From contig VWND01000010.1 of the NCBI GenBank assembly GCA_009599575.1, positions 1 through 64,000 on the forward strand: 64,000 bases of DNA. Direction: 5' to 3'. Of this stretch, positions 22,089 to 33,649 are shown one piece after another. This DNA is from Blumeriella jaapii. Lineage: Eukaryota > Ascomycota > Leotiomycetes > Helotiales > Drepanopezizaceae. The notes below the pieces were generated by a model that was given only the letters and a program-made list of their open reading frames with translations, did no database searches and was not told where the DNA came from. Every line of letters starts with the position of its first letter. Positions within the stretch are counted from its first letter, which is position 1. The translations under genes were made by a program, and so were the position numbers.

Positions 22089-22799
22089 TTACTCCCCCTT
22101 TCCGAAAAACTGCGTCCGCGCAATTGCGGTCATAAGTTTATCGTTTTTTAATTTAATATAATTTTTTCTGTTTTCGTTGTAAATTTGCAACTATGCGGGA
22201 AACGCTCGTAGAAAGCTTTTGGCGGTGGAATGCGATCGGTAGAATGCTTGAAAAATATAAAGGGCCGTTATAACGTTAAAACAAAAGTATTATTCGAGAT
22301 TTTTATCAGCGCTTTTTCAATTAACCTGATATTATAATATTTTTTTATGCAATTTCGAATTTATTATTTTTTCGATTTTTTATTTCGTTTATTTAAAAAA
22401 TAATTAAATAAAAGCTGGTTCGGAGCGGCGTTGGCCAGATAAAAAGTTGCTAATATGTTTTCGAAGCGAATATAAATAGAAAATTAAATAAATTAATTAA
22501 TTTGCGGAAAAGTTAAGCTTTCAACTTTTTTTTATTTTATCGACGATTTTGATTAGGCCGTACTATTTGTTTAAAAGCTTTCGAAAAAATCGGTCGAGCT
22601 TTTAATTTTTAATATTTATTAATATTTCGTCGTTTATATTTTAATTTACCGGTCGTTTATATAAATTAGCGAAGCGTTTTATTTTGGCTTATTATTACGT
22701 AATAAACGATTGCGCGTATTTTACAACTTTTTTAATTCGGAAAATCAAATATAAAGCTTCGTCGCGGTTAAGCTTTTCGATGGCCGAGCGAAAAAAACG

Positions 22800-23560
22800 A
22801 AAATTATTTATATCCTAGGATATACGAGCTTTGTATTTATTTAAAACTTAAAAAAAAAAAACGTTGCCGAGAAATTCGTGCGATAAAATCAGTTATATAA
22901 TATTTATTAAAAATAAAAAGCGTTTTTAATTATTTTAATAATAAAAGCAAAAGGGGCGGAAGCGTTGCTTAATATATTAGTTTATTATTTCGGTTTGTTT
23001 ATCGATATTAAAATTATACGCAGTAATTAATTTGATTTTGATTTTTAATATACGGCAAAGTTTTTATTAAAAAACCGAAACAAATTAAGCTTTTCGGTCC
23101 GAAACAATTAAATCCGGCATGCCGAAATAGCGCATTTAATAAACCAAAAACAAAGTTGCTAATTTTTTCGTTATAATAGTTTTATAATAAAAAATTAACA
23201 AAAGCTTTTTAAATAAGCGATTTATTATTACGAAAGCGAAATCGTAATTATTTTTGTTTAATAAAAGCTTCGTAAAATTTATCGTCAAATGTTAATAAAG
23301 CCTGCTAAGTATAAGCAAAAGTTTTAAAAAGCCCGAGGTTTTGTCGCGTTTAGCTTTTATTTATATGCAACGATAATTCGAAACGTATTATTATATATTT
23401 GCTTTTATAATTTTTTAATAATATTTACGACCGACTAAAAGTTTTATTTTTTTTATTTCAGCGTATGCTACGCAAAATTATTCGTAAATATATCGGATTA
23501 AAAAAATTCGCAATTCGGAAAATTCCAAAAGTATTATTAATTTGCTTTGGAAAAACAATT
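22800..23560 (-). pseudogene. Element A integrase (decayed)
   Basis: Minus-strand frame with RIP stops reads RYFGMPDLIVSDRKA, FVSVF, KLCRILKIKIKLITAY, DKQTEIIN. This is the gypsy integrase core: G-x-P-x-x-I-V-S-D-R (second catalytic Asp), F-W-x-x-L, then TAY-PQTDGQTE-x-x-N (catalytic Glu). The order relative to RNase H is normal. Confidence 0.8.
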
Positions 23561-24098
23561 TGTTTTGTCGCAGTTAATAATCAAAGCTATAATTGCGGGC
23601 CTGCGTTCGCTGTGTTTCGAAAAAAAAAAAGTTTTTATTAGCTTATAGCAAATCGTTTATAATTATATAATTATATATATCGTATGCGATTACGAAAATT
23701 AAATCTGCGGATTTTTTTGTAAGCATTTTATTTTTTTCGTTTTCGCTGTTTTTTTCGAAAAGAATATTATTATTATCGCGTTTATCGAACGGTATTTTTA
23801 TAAGCGCCAGCGTAATTATGCTTTTAGCAGCTATTTCTTTTAAAATCTGAAGATTTAATTTATCGTTTAAAAGCATTTGCTGTTTTCGAGCTGTTTGCTA
23901 TCGCGTTTTTAATAAAAAAATATTTTGGTTTTTGCGAAAAAAAATATCAGCGAGCGTATTAATAATTTTCGACCGGTATATAATTATAAAATAAAAATCG
24001 GCGAAAAACTCGGCTTATCGGATTTGTCGGGCCGAAAGATTTTTGATTATTATAAAATATTTTAAAACGCGGTGATCGGTATATATATATACGTTTTT

Positions 24099-24422
24099 TT
24101 AAGTTTTTAACAGTTCCGGCTTATAGTTTTTAAAAAAGCGAAAAATAGCGAAAAGCTTTTTATCGTAAATCGGATAATTAAATTCGGCGTCGATTATAAT
24201 TTTAAAAAAAAAACCGATCGAATAATAAAAGTTATTTTTTTGTAATTGCGATAATACGCCAGCTATTATTTTATTAAAAAAATCGGTTTCCAGGCGCGTT
24301 TGCTTATAAAAATCGTAATAGCATAAAATGGAAGTATTTAGCAAGGCTTTACGCAATGCTTTTTTATGCGTTTTTCTGCTTTTTTTCGAATACGAAAAAA
24401 ACGTTTTTGCTTGTGAAAGCAA
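24099..24422 (-). pseudogene. Element A RNase H domain (fragment)
   Basis: 107-aa open stretch containing LETDFFNKIIAGVLSQ, matching ETDASDxAxGAVLSQ, and [14 protein letters not shown], matching ELNYPIYDKELLAI. The catalytic-type Glu-Asn-Tyr context is kept but the first segment is altered. It lies downstream of the reverse transcriptase on the same strand. Confidence 0.85.
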
Positions 24423-24479
24423 TAAAAAAGCGGCAAATACGGCTATAGCCGGCTATAAAGCGTTTGTAAAAATTGCAAA

Positions 24480-25113
24480 AGCCTAGAAAACTTTGCACGC
24501 TTCGTATATTCGCTGCATATTGCTAATTTTTAATAATAGCGATTTTTTCCGGATTTATTTTAATATTTTAAATATTAATAACGAAACTTAAAAATTTAAT
24601 TTTCGTAATATTAAATTCGCATTTTTTAATATTAGCTAAGCCGTGTTTTTTCAGAATCGACAAAATTTTTTTAACGTAAATTTTATATTTTAAATTATTC
24701 GCAAAATAAATAAAAATATCGTTAAAATACGCCGAACAAAAATTATTTAAATATTTTATAAAAATATTATTAATAAAACGTTGAAATATAACGGATTTAT
24801 TAATAAAGCCGAACGAAAAAACTTTATATTTATATATGCCGTATCGGATGCGGAAACTAATTAGTTTTTCAGATTTTTCGGATATTCGAATTCGATTAAA
24901 TATTTATTAAATATTAATTTTCGTAAATACTTTGGCTTTAATAATTCGCGCTAATATTTCGTTAATTAAAAGCAAAAGATAGAAATCTTTTTTCGTAAAG
25001 TTATTAAACTTGCGATAATCGATATACAAACGCATAAAATCGTTTAATTTTTTAATAAATAAAATCGGAGCGGCGAAAAAAGTATTAAAAGGTTTAATAA
25101 AACTTTTATGCAA
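24480..25113 (-). pseudogene. Element A reverse transcriptase (decayed)
   Basis: 25113-24907 encodes APILFIKK...MRLYIDYRKFNNFTKKD..LLLLINEIL...FTKINI, matching the gypsy RT fingers (SPILFVKK..LRLCVDYRKLN..T.K..YPLPLI). Further on come FSFGFINKSVIFQRFIN and SAYFNDIFIY. The latter is the catalytic Y-L-D-D box changed to Y-F-N-D, a loss of the first catalytic Asp consistent with a G-to-A change (GAC to AAC). Confidence 0.85.
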
Positions 25114-26410
25114 ATTATCGAAAATATAATTTTTGATTTTTGTAAATTATTCGTTCGTAAAGCGTTTGAGTAGTTTTATAAAAAACGTATTTTCCGTGGC
25201 AAAATGTATTTTATAATTTATACCGGAGCGGCGGAAAGCGAGCTTATCGCTTTTTTATTTATAAAAAAGTTTTTCGAATTCCGAATATTAAATTGGAAAA
25301 AGCTTTTTTATAAAAACTACGTTATCGTTATATTTGGCTTGCAAAGCGTCGGAAACGGAAATGCTTTTTATTGCCGCGAGCTGTATAACTTTTTTAAACT
25401 CGGCGATTTTCGTACGGCGGAAACGTTTTTTGTTTATATTATATATAAAAGTAATAAACGTATAATCGTTAAATAATAGTAATTTTTTTTTTTTTGCGGC
25501 TCGCATTCGCTTTTCGTAATATATTTGTAAAACGCTAAATGCAAAAGCGGAAATACAATTAATATTGCAATTAAAAATAAAAAAAATAGCAATTGGCCCG
25601 ATTAAAAAAACCGGCTTGGTCGGTTTAAAACTGCTAATAAAAAACTTTTTTATTTTATATAAATTGCTTTTAAAATCTCGCATAAACGTAAAAGGTTTAT
25701 CAGCTCCAAAGCTTAAATAAGCCTTTTTGATCGTCGTAAAAATATTAACAGAAGTATATAAGGCTTTTATTACGCTGTTTCGTTTATTTGCATTTTTTTA
25801 ATATATACGATTAAATATTTTAGGCTTTTTTCGCTGATTAAAATCGACGAATAACTGCTCGTTGAAATAAAAAATAATAGGCATATCGAATAGCTATTTT
25901 ATTTTGTTTTTTCTTTGGTTATACGCTTGCTTTAAATCGTAGTATTATAAAAATTTGCGATTAATAAAAACGTCGGTAAAACCCAGGTTTATAACCAAAA
26001 AAGAAAAATTTATACAACGTCGATTAATCGTAAAAAAAAAAAAAATAACAAAAAAAATAAACTTTTTCGGCTCGCTATTATAGCCGGTAAATATAATAAG
26101 TTTATGCAGCCGAATAAAACTTATTTCGAAACGTTAAAAAAATTAATACGCCAAAAGAATTTTAATCGCACCGAAAATATTAGCTTCGCTATCGATATAT
26201 ACAAATGTTTTAATATATAATTTATTACGTATTAATTTTATAAAAACTAAAAATTATCGCTTTTTTATTAAAAAGCGCTGGTTAAATTTCAAATCTTTTT
26301 ACAAATCGAATTTTTTATTATAATAAAAGTTTTTGCTACGGCTTAAAAGTTTTTTAATAAATCGTTTTGCTTTTCGTCGATAATTATCTCGGCGATTTTG
26401 CGACTAAGCT

Positions 26411-26470
26411 TGGCGTCGGGGCAAACGTTTGCGAAATAGCCGGGCTTGCCGCAATTATAATAAGCGCTAA
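26411..26470 (-). pseudogene. Element A gag CCHC zinc knuckle, mutated
   Basis: The minus strand reads YYNCGKPGYFANVCPDA, clearly a CYNCGKPGHFANVC knuckle in which the first Cys and the His are both now Tyr. These are single transitions, as RIP produces. Confidence 0.8.
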
Positions 26471-27359
26471 AAAACGCGCAGCCAAACGAAAAAAACCGGA
26501 AATGGCAGAAATAACAGTTATACGTTCGTAAAAATCTTTATTAAAAAAAGAAAAAGCCGTGCGAGCAAAAAAAACTAAAAAAATAAAACGTTATAAAACT
26601 TTAAAAATACCGGAAGTACGCCTAGAATCCTGATTAGCAAAAGTTATAGCAAAAGAAAAATAGCTTATGCGATAAGCAAAAGCAATTTTTTTAGCTCGGA
26701 TATTGCGTAATTTTTTATTCGCAACGGCTAAAAATTCGTTTAAAATAATATAATTATTATTTATTTTGTACTTTTTTATTCGGAAATCGTATTTAAAAAT
26801 AAAAATAACTTTTTCGTATATATTTTTAAACCAACGGTTTTTAGCAATTTTATTAATAATTGCGTAACGAATAAATAAAAAACGAAAATTATTGTAAATT
26901 TAACCGTTGTTTATATAAAGCTTGTTATATTGCAATTTAGCAGACTAAACGCGGTTATAATTAAAAAAGCGTTAATTAAAAATGCGAAAAACGTTTCGGG
27001 CCGATTAAACTTAATTATAAAACTCGGGGTTCAAATGTTTTAAAATAATAGTTTTTGCTTTTTTAATAATATATTTAAAATATGCTTTAGTTTGGTTTAT
27101 GCTTTATATAAAATTTTTTAAATACTTTTTAATAAACAATTTTATATTTATTTTTTATACGTTATATTTAATTTTTTTTTAATAATCGCTAAAAGCGTAG
27201 CGAAGGTATTTAATTTTAAATAATTCGATTCGAAAAATAATTGAATCGAAAACGGAAAAATAATATTCGGAAATTAATTAAAAATCCGCCGTAAAAACGC
27301 GCGAAATTCGAAATAAAAAAAAAGCGTCGCGGACGATAACGAAAGCTAGAAAGCGAGCG

Positions 27360-27730
27360 GCGGCGATAGCTTAAGCGATTATCTAAGCGATCTGAAGCTG
27401 TTGGGCCGCAGTAAATCTTTTAGCGTTAGCAGATATGCTAAGCAGTCGTAAGGGTATTCGTCGGTTTAAAAATACTAAAATGTCAGCGTCGTACAATTCG
27501 ATTTTAAATTCGATAATAAAACGAAGGAATCCAGCAGCAAATAATTATAGTTCGGTAGAAAAGTCGTGGAATAAAAACTCGCTGCCAAAGTCGTCGAAAA
27601 AGCCTGAAACGAATAGAAATTCGGAAGCGCCAAAAGCAAAAAGTGGAAATGCTGATTCGAAGCCGAATCGTACGGGTTGCGTTCGTTTTCGGGTGCCACG
27701 TCGATTTATAAAAAAAGTATAAAATATTGT
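27360..27730. other. GC-richer segment in the gag 5' region of element A
   Basis: Open frames on both strands (27435-27722 plus; 27475-27699 and 27545-27760 minus). By position it should be the start of the minus-strand gag, but I recognise no gag motif. The plus-strand frame is Lys/Ser/Asn-rich and also lacks known motifs. Confidence 0.3.
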
Positions 27731-27956
27731 AATATTAAAAAGGAGCGATTCGAATTGCAAAGGTAAATCGAATTAATAAAAAAAAAAAACTTTAGCTTTT
27801 TTTAAAAACAAAATTAATAAAAAAAAATTTTAATTAAAGCACCGATAAATAAACGTCGGTACGGGCGGTTTAAAAAAAGTTCGAATTGTAAAAGCAGATC
27901 GAGTTTTTAACCGTAGATATAAAACTTTTTAGCGAAGGTTGTTTAGTCTTTTTTTA

Positions 27957-28235
27957 TATCATAGCTAGCTTAAGAATAATCAGAAAAGTAATATAAACCA
28001 AAAGGTACGCATGTAAATTAAAAAAAAAACACCGAGCTAAAATGCTCGGGATCGCGAACTTTATGTATAATGGGCTGCGCTTATGGATCACGTGACTTAG
28101 CGCGAGGCCTAATGGCCGAGGTGGTCCGTGCCCAAACCTTATTCCAATACCACCGGCAATTATACCATTGGCAACCATACCACTGGCGACCATACCACTG
28201 GCGACCATACCACTAGCCAGGGGAGGATCGTAACA
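27957..28235 (-). repeat. 5' LTR of element A
   Basis: Starts TGTTACGATCC on the minus strand (28235 downward) and ends at 27957. Paired with 21810-22088. Confidence 0.9.
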
Positions 28236-28877
28236 ATATACGTTTCCAGTGGAAATTTATCGTTTTTTTAAATAAAAAGGTTTATAAAATCAAGCTTTAT
28301 AAAAGCGTGGTAGACAGATCGTTTTTGTAAAATAATCAAAACTTCGACTTTTATTATTTTGCCAGCTTTTGTATGAAAAGTTTAAATAAAGAAATTATCG
28401 TTTTAATACTTATTCTTATCGTAATAGCCGTTTTCGGCGTTTTATATATTATATTAATCAGAAGAAAAAAAAAAAAGCGTTTTTCTAATTTTTTAACGCT
28501 TTCGTATTGCGCAAGAAAGCTTGTGTATTATTGTATAATCGAGGAAGCTTTAGTGAAATAAGCTTTATTAGCGCTGTATTCGTCGTATGCTTTTTTACGT
28601 TTTTTTAAAAAGTGTTTTTTATTAACCAACAGTCCATTTTTTTTTATATATTTAACACTTTTTAAATTGGGAAAAAATTGCTAGAACTGCTTGAATAGCC
28701 TTTTCGGCCTCGAAATCCTTCTTCTTTAAATAAGCTTCTGCCTTGGTAGCCTTTATCGAAGCGTTTTTCGCGACTTCTGCTTCTGTAAATTCGGTTTGTA
28801 TAATAGCTTTTATTTTGATTTGCAAAGGTTTGAAAAAGCTGGAGGATAATAAAAGTTTGAAAAAGCTGGGAAATAAT
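28236..28877. other. Decayed sequence between elements A and B
   Basis: A minus frame (about 28,652-28,860) encodes a charged IQTEFTEAEVAKNASIKATK stretch with helical character. With element B removed it lies directly downstream of the minus-strand frames at 53.2-54.6 kb. A 26-bp unit (TTTGAAAAAGCTGG...ATAATAAAAG) is duplicated at about 28,829-28,882. The plus ORF 28373-28561 has a hydrophobic start followed by Lys/Arg and is probably incidental. Confidence 0.35.
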
Positions 28878-28882
28878 AAAAG

Positions 28883-29057
28883 TGTCAAGGGGTGCGAACG
28901 AGCAGAAGGTTCGTAAATGATTTGCATTAATTACGGGGTTTTAAGTTTAAAGGTGTCGTGAAGTCTAAAATATAATATATGCGGGCTTCGATATCACGTA
29001 ATAACAACGTGACCTTCGGACCACGTAATTAACGAACTGACGTTTTATTTTTTTATA
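28883..29057 (-). repeat. 3' LTR of element B
   Basis: Shares GCGAACGAGCARAAGGTTCG, ATGATTTGCATTAAYTACGG and GTGACCTTCGGACCACGT with 53039-53213. TCATCCCTTCACA at the end of the other copy is here TTATTTTTTTATA, a pure run of C-to-T changes. Confidence 0.92.
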
Positions 29058-29554
29058 TATAATCTTTTTTTTTATTTTTTTATTTAATTTTTTTATCGTC
29101 GGAATTTATTTTTATAAATCGAGCTTCGTTCGCGAGGCGCGTTTGTAAACGAATGCGAGATTCAGCTGAATTTATAAAAAAAACAGGTTTTTCTAATTTC
29201 GGTAGCAAAATAATAAGTGTTTTGGCGACGGGAAAAAAATTAATTATAATCGTTTTATGCGTAGTACGTATTGTAAAAGTTTTTTTTTAATAATATAATA
29301 TTATTTTCGTTATTTATGATTTTAATACGTTTTTTATTAACAGTTCTGGTTTTAACCAGTTCTGATTTAATCGGATAAAATTTATAAAAGAATTTTAAAA
29401 CGAATTCTGCTATAAAATTATATACGTTAATAACGTTTTTTTAATAGCTTTTAAAACTGGTTTTTCCGCGCTGTAGCCACGCTATTGTATAAAATAAAAA
29501 AAGTTAGAATTTCGTTTGGAATCGAAAATGGTATTTATAATTTATAATAAATTT

Positions 29555-29797
29555 TCATCGGCGTTTATAAAAACTGGCGGTGAAAAAAGATTTTTTTTGT
29601 TCTGGAAAAAGGTCGTCGTAAACAGATTTAAGCAGGTTGGTATAAAAAACAAAATAAAATAGTTTTTGTTCGAAAAGCAGTTTTAATTTATAATTGTAAA
29701 AGCTTAAAACTTCGGCGATTTTGTAAAAACCGTAAAATTTATTATTAAGCTTTTTAATTGGTCTGGTGAAAGTTATATTACGTTTATTAAAAAACAC
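29555..29797 (-). pseudogene. Element B integrase C-terminal domain
   Basis: 80-aa open stretch ITFTRPIKKLNNKFYGFYKI...SFYNYKLKL...FYFVFYTNLLKS, matching the gypsy pattern TTRPSKKLDxKxxGPFxI...YxLxLP...IHPVFHVSLL. It is followed by LFPEQ, matching the conserved PLPGQ. Confidence 0.8.
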
Positions 29798-31299
29798 GCT
29801 GTTTTTTATTCGATAAGTAAACGCTGGTTAGCGGTTTCGGTTAGAATAATATTTTTGATCGGCTAGCGCTAAAATCAGATTTATGCGTAAAAATAATTTT
29901 ATTTTTTTTATTTTATCGGCAAAGTTATTTCTTTTAGTATTTGCTATTTGTAGAATGCGTGAAATGGATTTTGAAATAAGTTTAAATAAAAAAAAGCTTA
30001 TTCGTGGATAGAAACCTTTATTGGCGTAAAAGAAAAAGATTTCGGTAAAAGCGTTTACAACGTTATTGGCTGCGAATTCGGCTAAAGGAAGCTAATTTTT
30101 CCAGTTTTTTTAAGCGTATTTAATAAATTGTTTTAAATAAAAAAGCAGGTATACGTTCGCGTTTTCGGTTTGGCCGTTTGTTTCGGAGTAAAAGCTGATA
30201 AATAACGTAATATTAGTTTCGAAACGGTAATTAATAGCTTTTTAGAATTGTAAAATAAACAGAAAACCTCGGTCGAAGATTATAAAATCGAAGAAATTAT
30301 ATAAACGCCAGATATTTCTGCAAAACAATTTGATTAAGTCTGTTGTTTTTATAACAGTATAGCAAGTTATATAATATCGTTTTTTTAATAAAACGACAAA
30401 TTATTATTATAATCAGATTGTTTCGATTTTTATGTTTTTTTATAGGAAAAAAACTTATAAAATCGACCGATATATGGTTTTTATCGGCGTAACGAAATAA
30501 AATAAAAGTTTAAAAAAAACTTTAATATCGTTAATTAATACTTGTATTGCGAAAACAGCCGTTGCAATTCCGTACAAATTTTTTGCAATTTTCAGAAATT
30601 AATAGCCAATAGTAATTTCTATTAATAATTTTATAAAATTTGTTTTTTGCCGGGATAATCTGTTTTTTATTAAATCGTAGGCCATTTGTAAAAGTCAGAT
30701 ACGAATAGAAACGTTTAAATTTAATATATTAAAAACGTATAATCGGTTTCGAAAATATAATTTGTTATTGCGTATAATATATTTAAAAAGTTATAAAGTT
30801 TTGGATTTCGGAATACTTTTTGATTTAAGCATTTCTTTTTTAGTAATAATTCACAGTTTATTAATAAAATAATATTTATTTAAAAGTCGTGAAAGCTTTT
30901 CGTCGTTTGCTTCGGATATTGGTTTTAATAAAGTTGAAAAAGCGTTTAAAACTTTAATTAAATAATGTTTTTTGAAAAAAGCTTGGTTTTGAAACTGAAT
31001 TTTTTCGTTTGAAAAGTTTTAAAAAAAGTTTTGAAAACGCCGGGTTAAAAAATCAGGTTTATTATTTTGTTTTCCAAATCTAAAAATAATTACAAAATCA
31101 AAACCAGCTAAAAACTCGCTTTATCGTATTTAACGTCGGTTAAGTTATTTAATTATTATAAAATATTTTAAATTTCGATAATTTGTAAATATTGGGATCG
31201 GATAAGCAACTTTTTGTAATTCGGCTCGCTAATTTTCGAAATAGCGTATAATAGCGAAAAGTTTTTTATCGTAGATTTCGTAATTGCATTCGGCTAAAT

Positions 31300-32427
31300 C
31301 GAATTTTTTTAATATAAAAGCGATTGGGTAAAGTATTTTTATATCGTTTTTTTAAAAAAAAATTCCTGAAAAAACGTAGTTAAAAGCGTCGGTTTTAATA
31401 AATATTTTTTTATCGGAATTGAAATGGGCCAACGTAAATGCCGTAATAAAAGCTGATTTAAAAAACTCGAAAACCTTAATACAATCGTTGTTAAAATTCC
31501 ATTTGATGTTTTTTTTCGTTAAATTTATTAAAAGAATAACGATACGAAAAAAGCTTTTAATAAATCTTCGGTAGAAATTTGCAAAATTTAAAAACGCTTG
31601 TACGTTTTTAACGTTGGAAAAAAGCTTCCAACTAATAATAACTTTTAATTTCTTAAGATTTATTTTAATTTTAATAATAAAAATAATTATTTTTAGATAA
31701 ACGACTTTTTAAATTTCGAATTCGCATTTTTTTATATTTAATTGCAAATCAGCGTCGGTAAAAGCTTAAAAAACAAAATTAACGTGTTTTTTGTGTTTTT
31801 GAAAATCGTTTAAATAAATTAGAATATCGTTTATATAAATTATACAAAAAACATTTAAGTAAAATCGTAAGATATCGTTTATACGAGATTGAAAAATAGC
31901 AAAAGCGTTGTATAATTCGAAAAGCATAACCAAAAATTCGAATAAATTATATTTTGTATTAAACGCGGTAAACTATTTATAGCTTTTTTTTATTCGAATT
32001 TTGTTAAAAACGGCGAAAACGTTAAATTTAATATAAAATTTCGCTTTGTTTAATCGAAAAAATATTTTTTAAATTAATAATAAAAAATATCGGTTTTTAA
32101 TAGTTATAACGTTAAAAACTTTATAATCGACGCAAAACCGCAATTCGCTTTTTGGTTTTTTCGCGAATAAAACGAATAAAACTGCAAAAAAAAAAGCTGG
32201 CCTAAATCCAGCTTTTTTCGAAATTTTCCTTAAGAAACTTGCGCAAAACTTAAAATTCGTTAATTAATATATTATACAAAAAGCTATATAAAAAAATAGC
32301 TTCAAATCGTAATTTTATCGTATAATCAACGCTTTTTTTATAAAATGTAAATTTATCGGCCTTAATAAAATTAAAAGCGGCCAAATAATAGTAATAATAT
32401 CGAAAAAGTTTTATTCGAAAATCGATT
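31300..32427 (-). pseudogene. Element B reverse transcriptase (decayed), interrupted upstream by C
   Basis: Minus-strand frames give DKFTFYKKSVDYTIKL, then after RIP stops SELRFCVDYKVFNVITIKNR, the RT motif LRFCVDYRxLNxITIKxR. RNase H relics follow. The frame begins at the insertion point of element C and its upstream continuation resumes at 50746. Confidence 0.8.
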
Positions 32428-32692
32428 TGTGACGACTTATTTTTTTGCCCCTCCTGTCATCCCAGCAACTACGTGTAGCTGCAAGCTCTCTGGTTTTCTG
32501 GTGGGTCTTTTTATTAACTGTGGAAACTATTCATATATATAAAGCCTTTTTTTTTAGCAACTTCTGCTTTTTGCAATTATTGATTTTAAATAAATATTTT
32601 TGTTATAAAATCAAAGGTTCGTTTTTTATATTATATAAACACGGCGATCAATTGATTGATTTTTTAGCTTTTCGATTAATTAAATCGTTATA
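32428..32692 (+). repeat. 5' LTR of element C
   Basis: Contains ACTACGTGTAGCTGCAAGCT and the shared block TATATAAACACGGCGAYCA. The same LTR family recurs at 50475-50740, 55151-55406, 56125-56392 and inverted at 56606-56843. Confidence 0.92.
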
Positions 32693-33316
32693 TTATTAAC
32701 AACTTTTTTTCTACGCTGGCGACGGCGTAAACTATTTTTTTTTTTCGAATTTTTTACGGGTTATATTAAAATGATCGACCGGTCGTAAAAAGGCTTATTT
32801 CCGTATTTCGCAAAAAATGGCTTTTGTTTAACGATTTTTTTTTTTTTAGCAAAGCTTTTCAGCTTCTGCTATTATATTTTAATTTTTTTTTTTTAATTAA
32901 TAAAAAAGCAGCCTTTCTTAAAAGCTTTTTTTTTTAAAAAACAGTTTTTCTTCCGAGAAAAAAAAAACAAAAGAAAAGGCAGAGCATCAACCATTTCGCT
33001 TGCCATTTTTTTTTTGCAGTTTAGCGCTGAAAGCGTTTAGTTAAGATTTTTGCAAAATCAATTAAAAAAAGCGCAAAAGCGTGAACGATAATTTTTCTGG
33101 AAATTATACGACTGCGATAGATTTTTTAATTAAAGCGTTTGGTAGAATTTATCGAACGTGCTTTTGCTAGTCGCGAATCTGCTGCTTTTTTTTTTTTTTT
33201 TGCAACGTTTTATTTCAATCGATAAACGCTGCAAATTAATTTTTACGCTTTTCGCGAATTTTCTTTAGATCTTTTTATAACGGCCAAGATTTTAGCGCGT
33301 TTTTTAAACGTTATGG

Positions 33317-33583
33317 TGTAAAAGTAGGTAGGAAAACCAGACTGATACGGCCATATATCGGTGGGTAAGATAGTCTAGGGAATCCCTAGAAAAGACTGAA
33401 GAAAAGAAAAAAAGAATGAATGAAGGTATGAATTGAACTGCGTGCTTGTGGTATTATTTAAAAAAATGTTTTGCTTTTATATTTGTTAAAAATAATTAAT
33501 AACAAAAGGTTTCGGAAGGGTCCATGCCTCGACCATAGCTAAAACTATTAACTTCTATTAATATAAAATATTACCGTTTTATA
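33317..33583 (-). repeat. 3' LTR of element D
   Basis: Contains CATATATCGGTGGGTAAGAT, TAGTCTAGGGAATCCCTAGA and CATGCCTCGACCATAGCTAA, all shared with 44348-44611 and with the broken copies at 56399-56602 and 56897-56983. Confidence 0.92.
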
Positions 33584-33649
33584 TTTTGTTTTAAATAATA
33601 TACGTAATCGTTTTTGACTACAACCAAAAAAAAACATAATTTTAATAAA

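Larger units (their letters stand above)
21810..28235 (-). mobile_element. Full-length RIP-degraded Ty3/gypsy retrotransposon A
   Basis: Two LTRs of about 279 bp (21810-22088 and 27957-28235) bound 5.9 kb with minus-strand gag-pol relics in gypsy order: zinc knuckle (~26.4 kb), reverse transcriptase (24.5-25.1 kb), RNase H (24.1-24.4 kb), integrase (22.8-23.6 kb). A polypurine tract (AAAGGGGGAG on minus) sits beside the left, 3' LTR. The flanks are TTATA and ATATA, only 4 of 5 matching, so the duplication is imperfect. Every module carries C-to-T or G-to-A damage, so the element is dead. It inserted into or beside element G. Confidence 0.9.

Noticed and set aside
21753..28208. ORFs at 21753-22046 and 27954-28208 as a conserved gene pair
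   Set aside because: They are the same frame through the two LTRs of element A and resemble each other for that reason.
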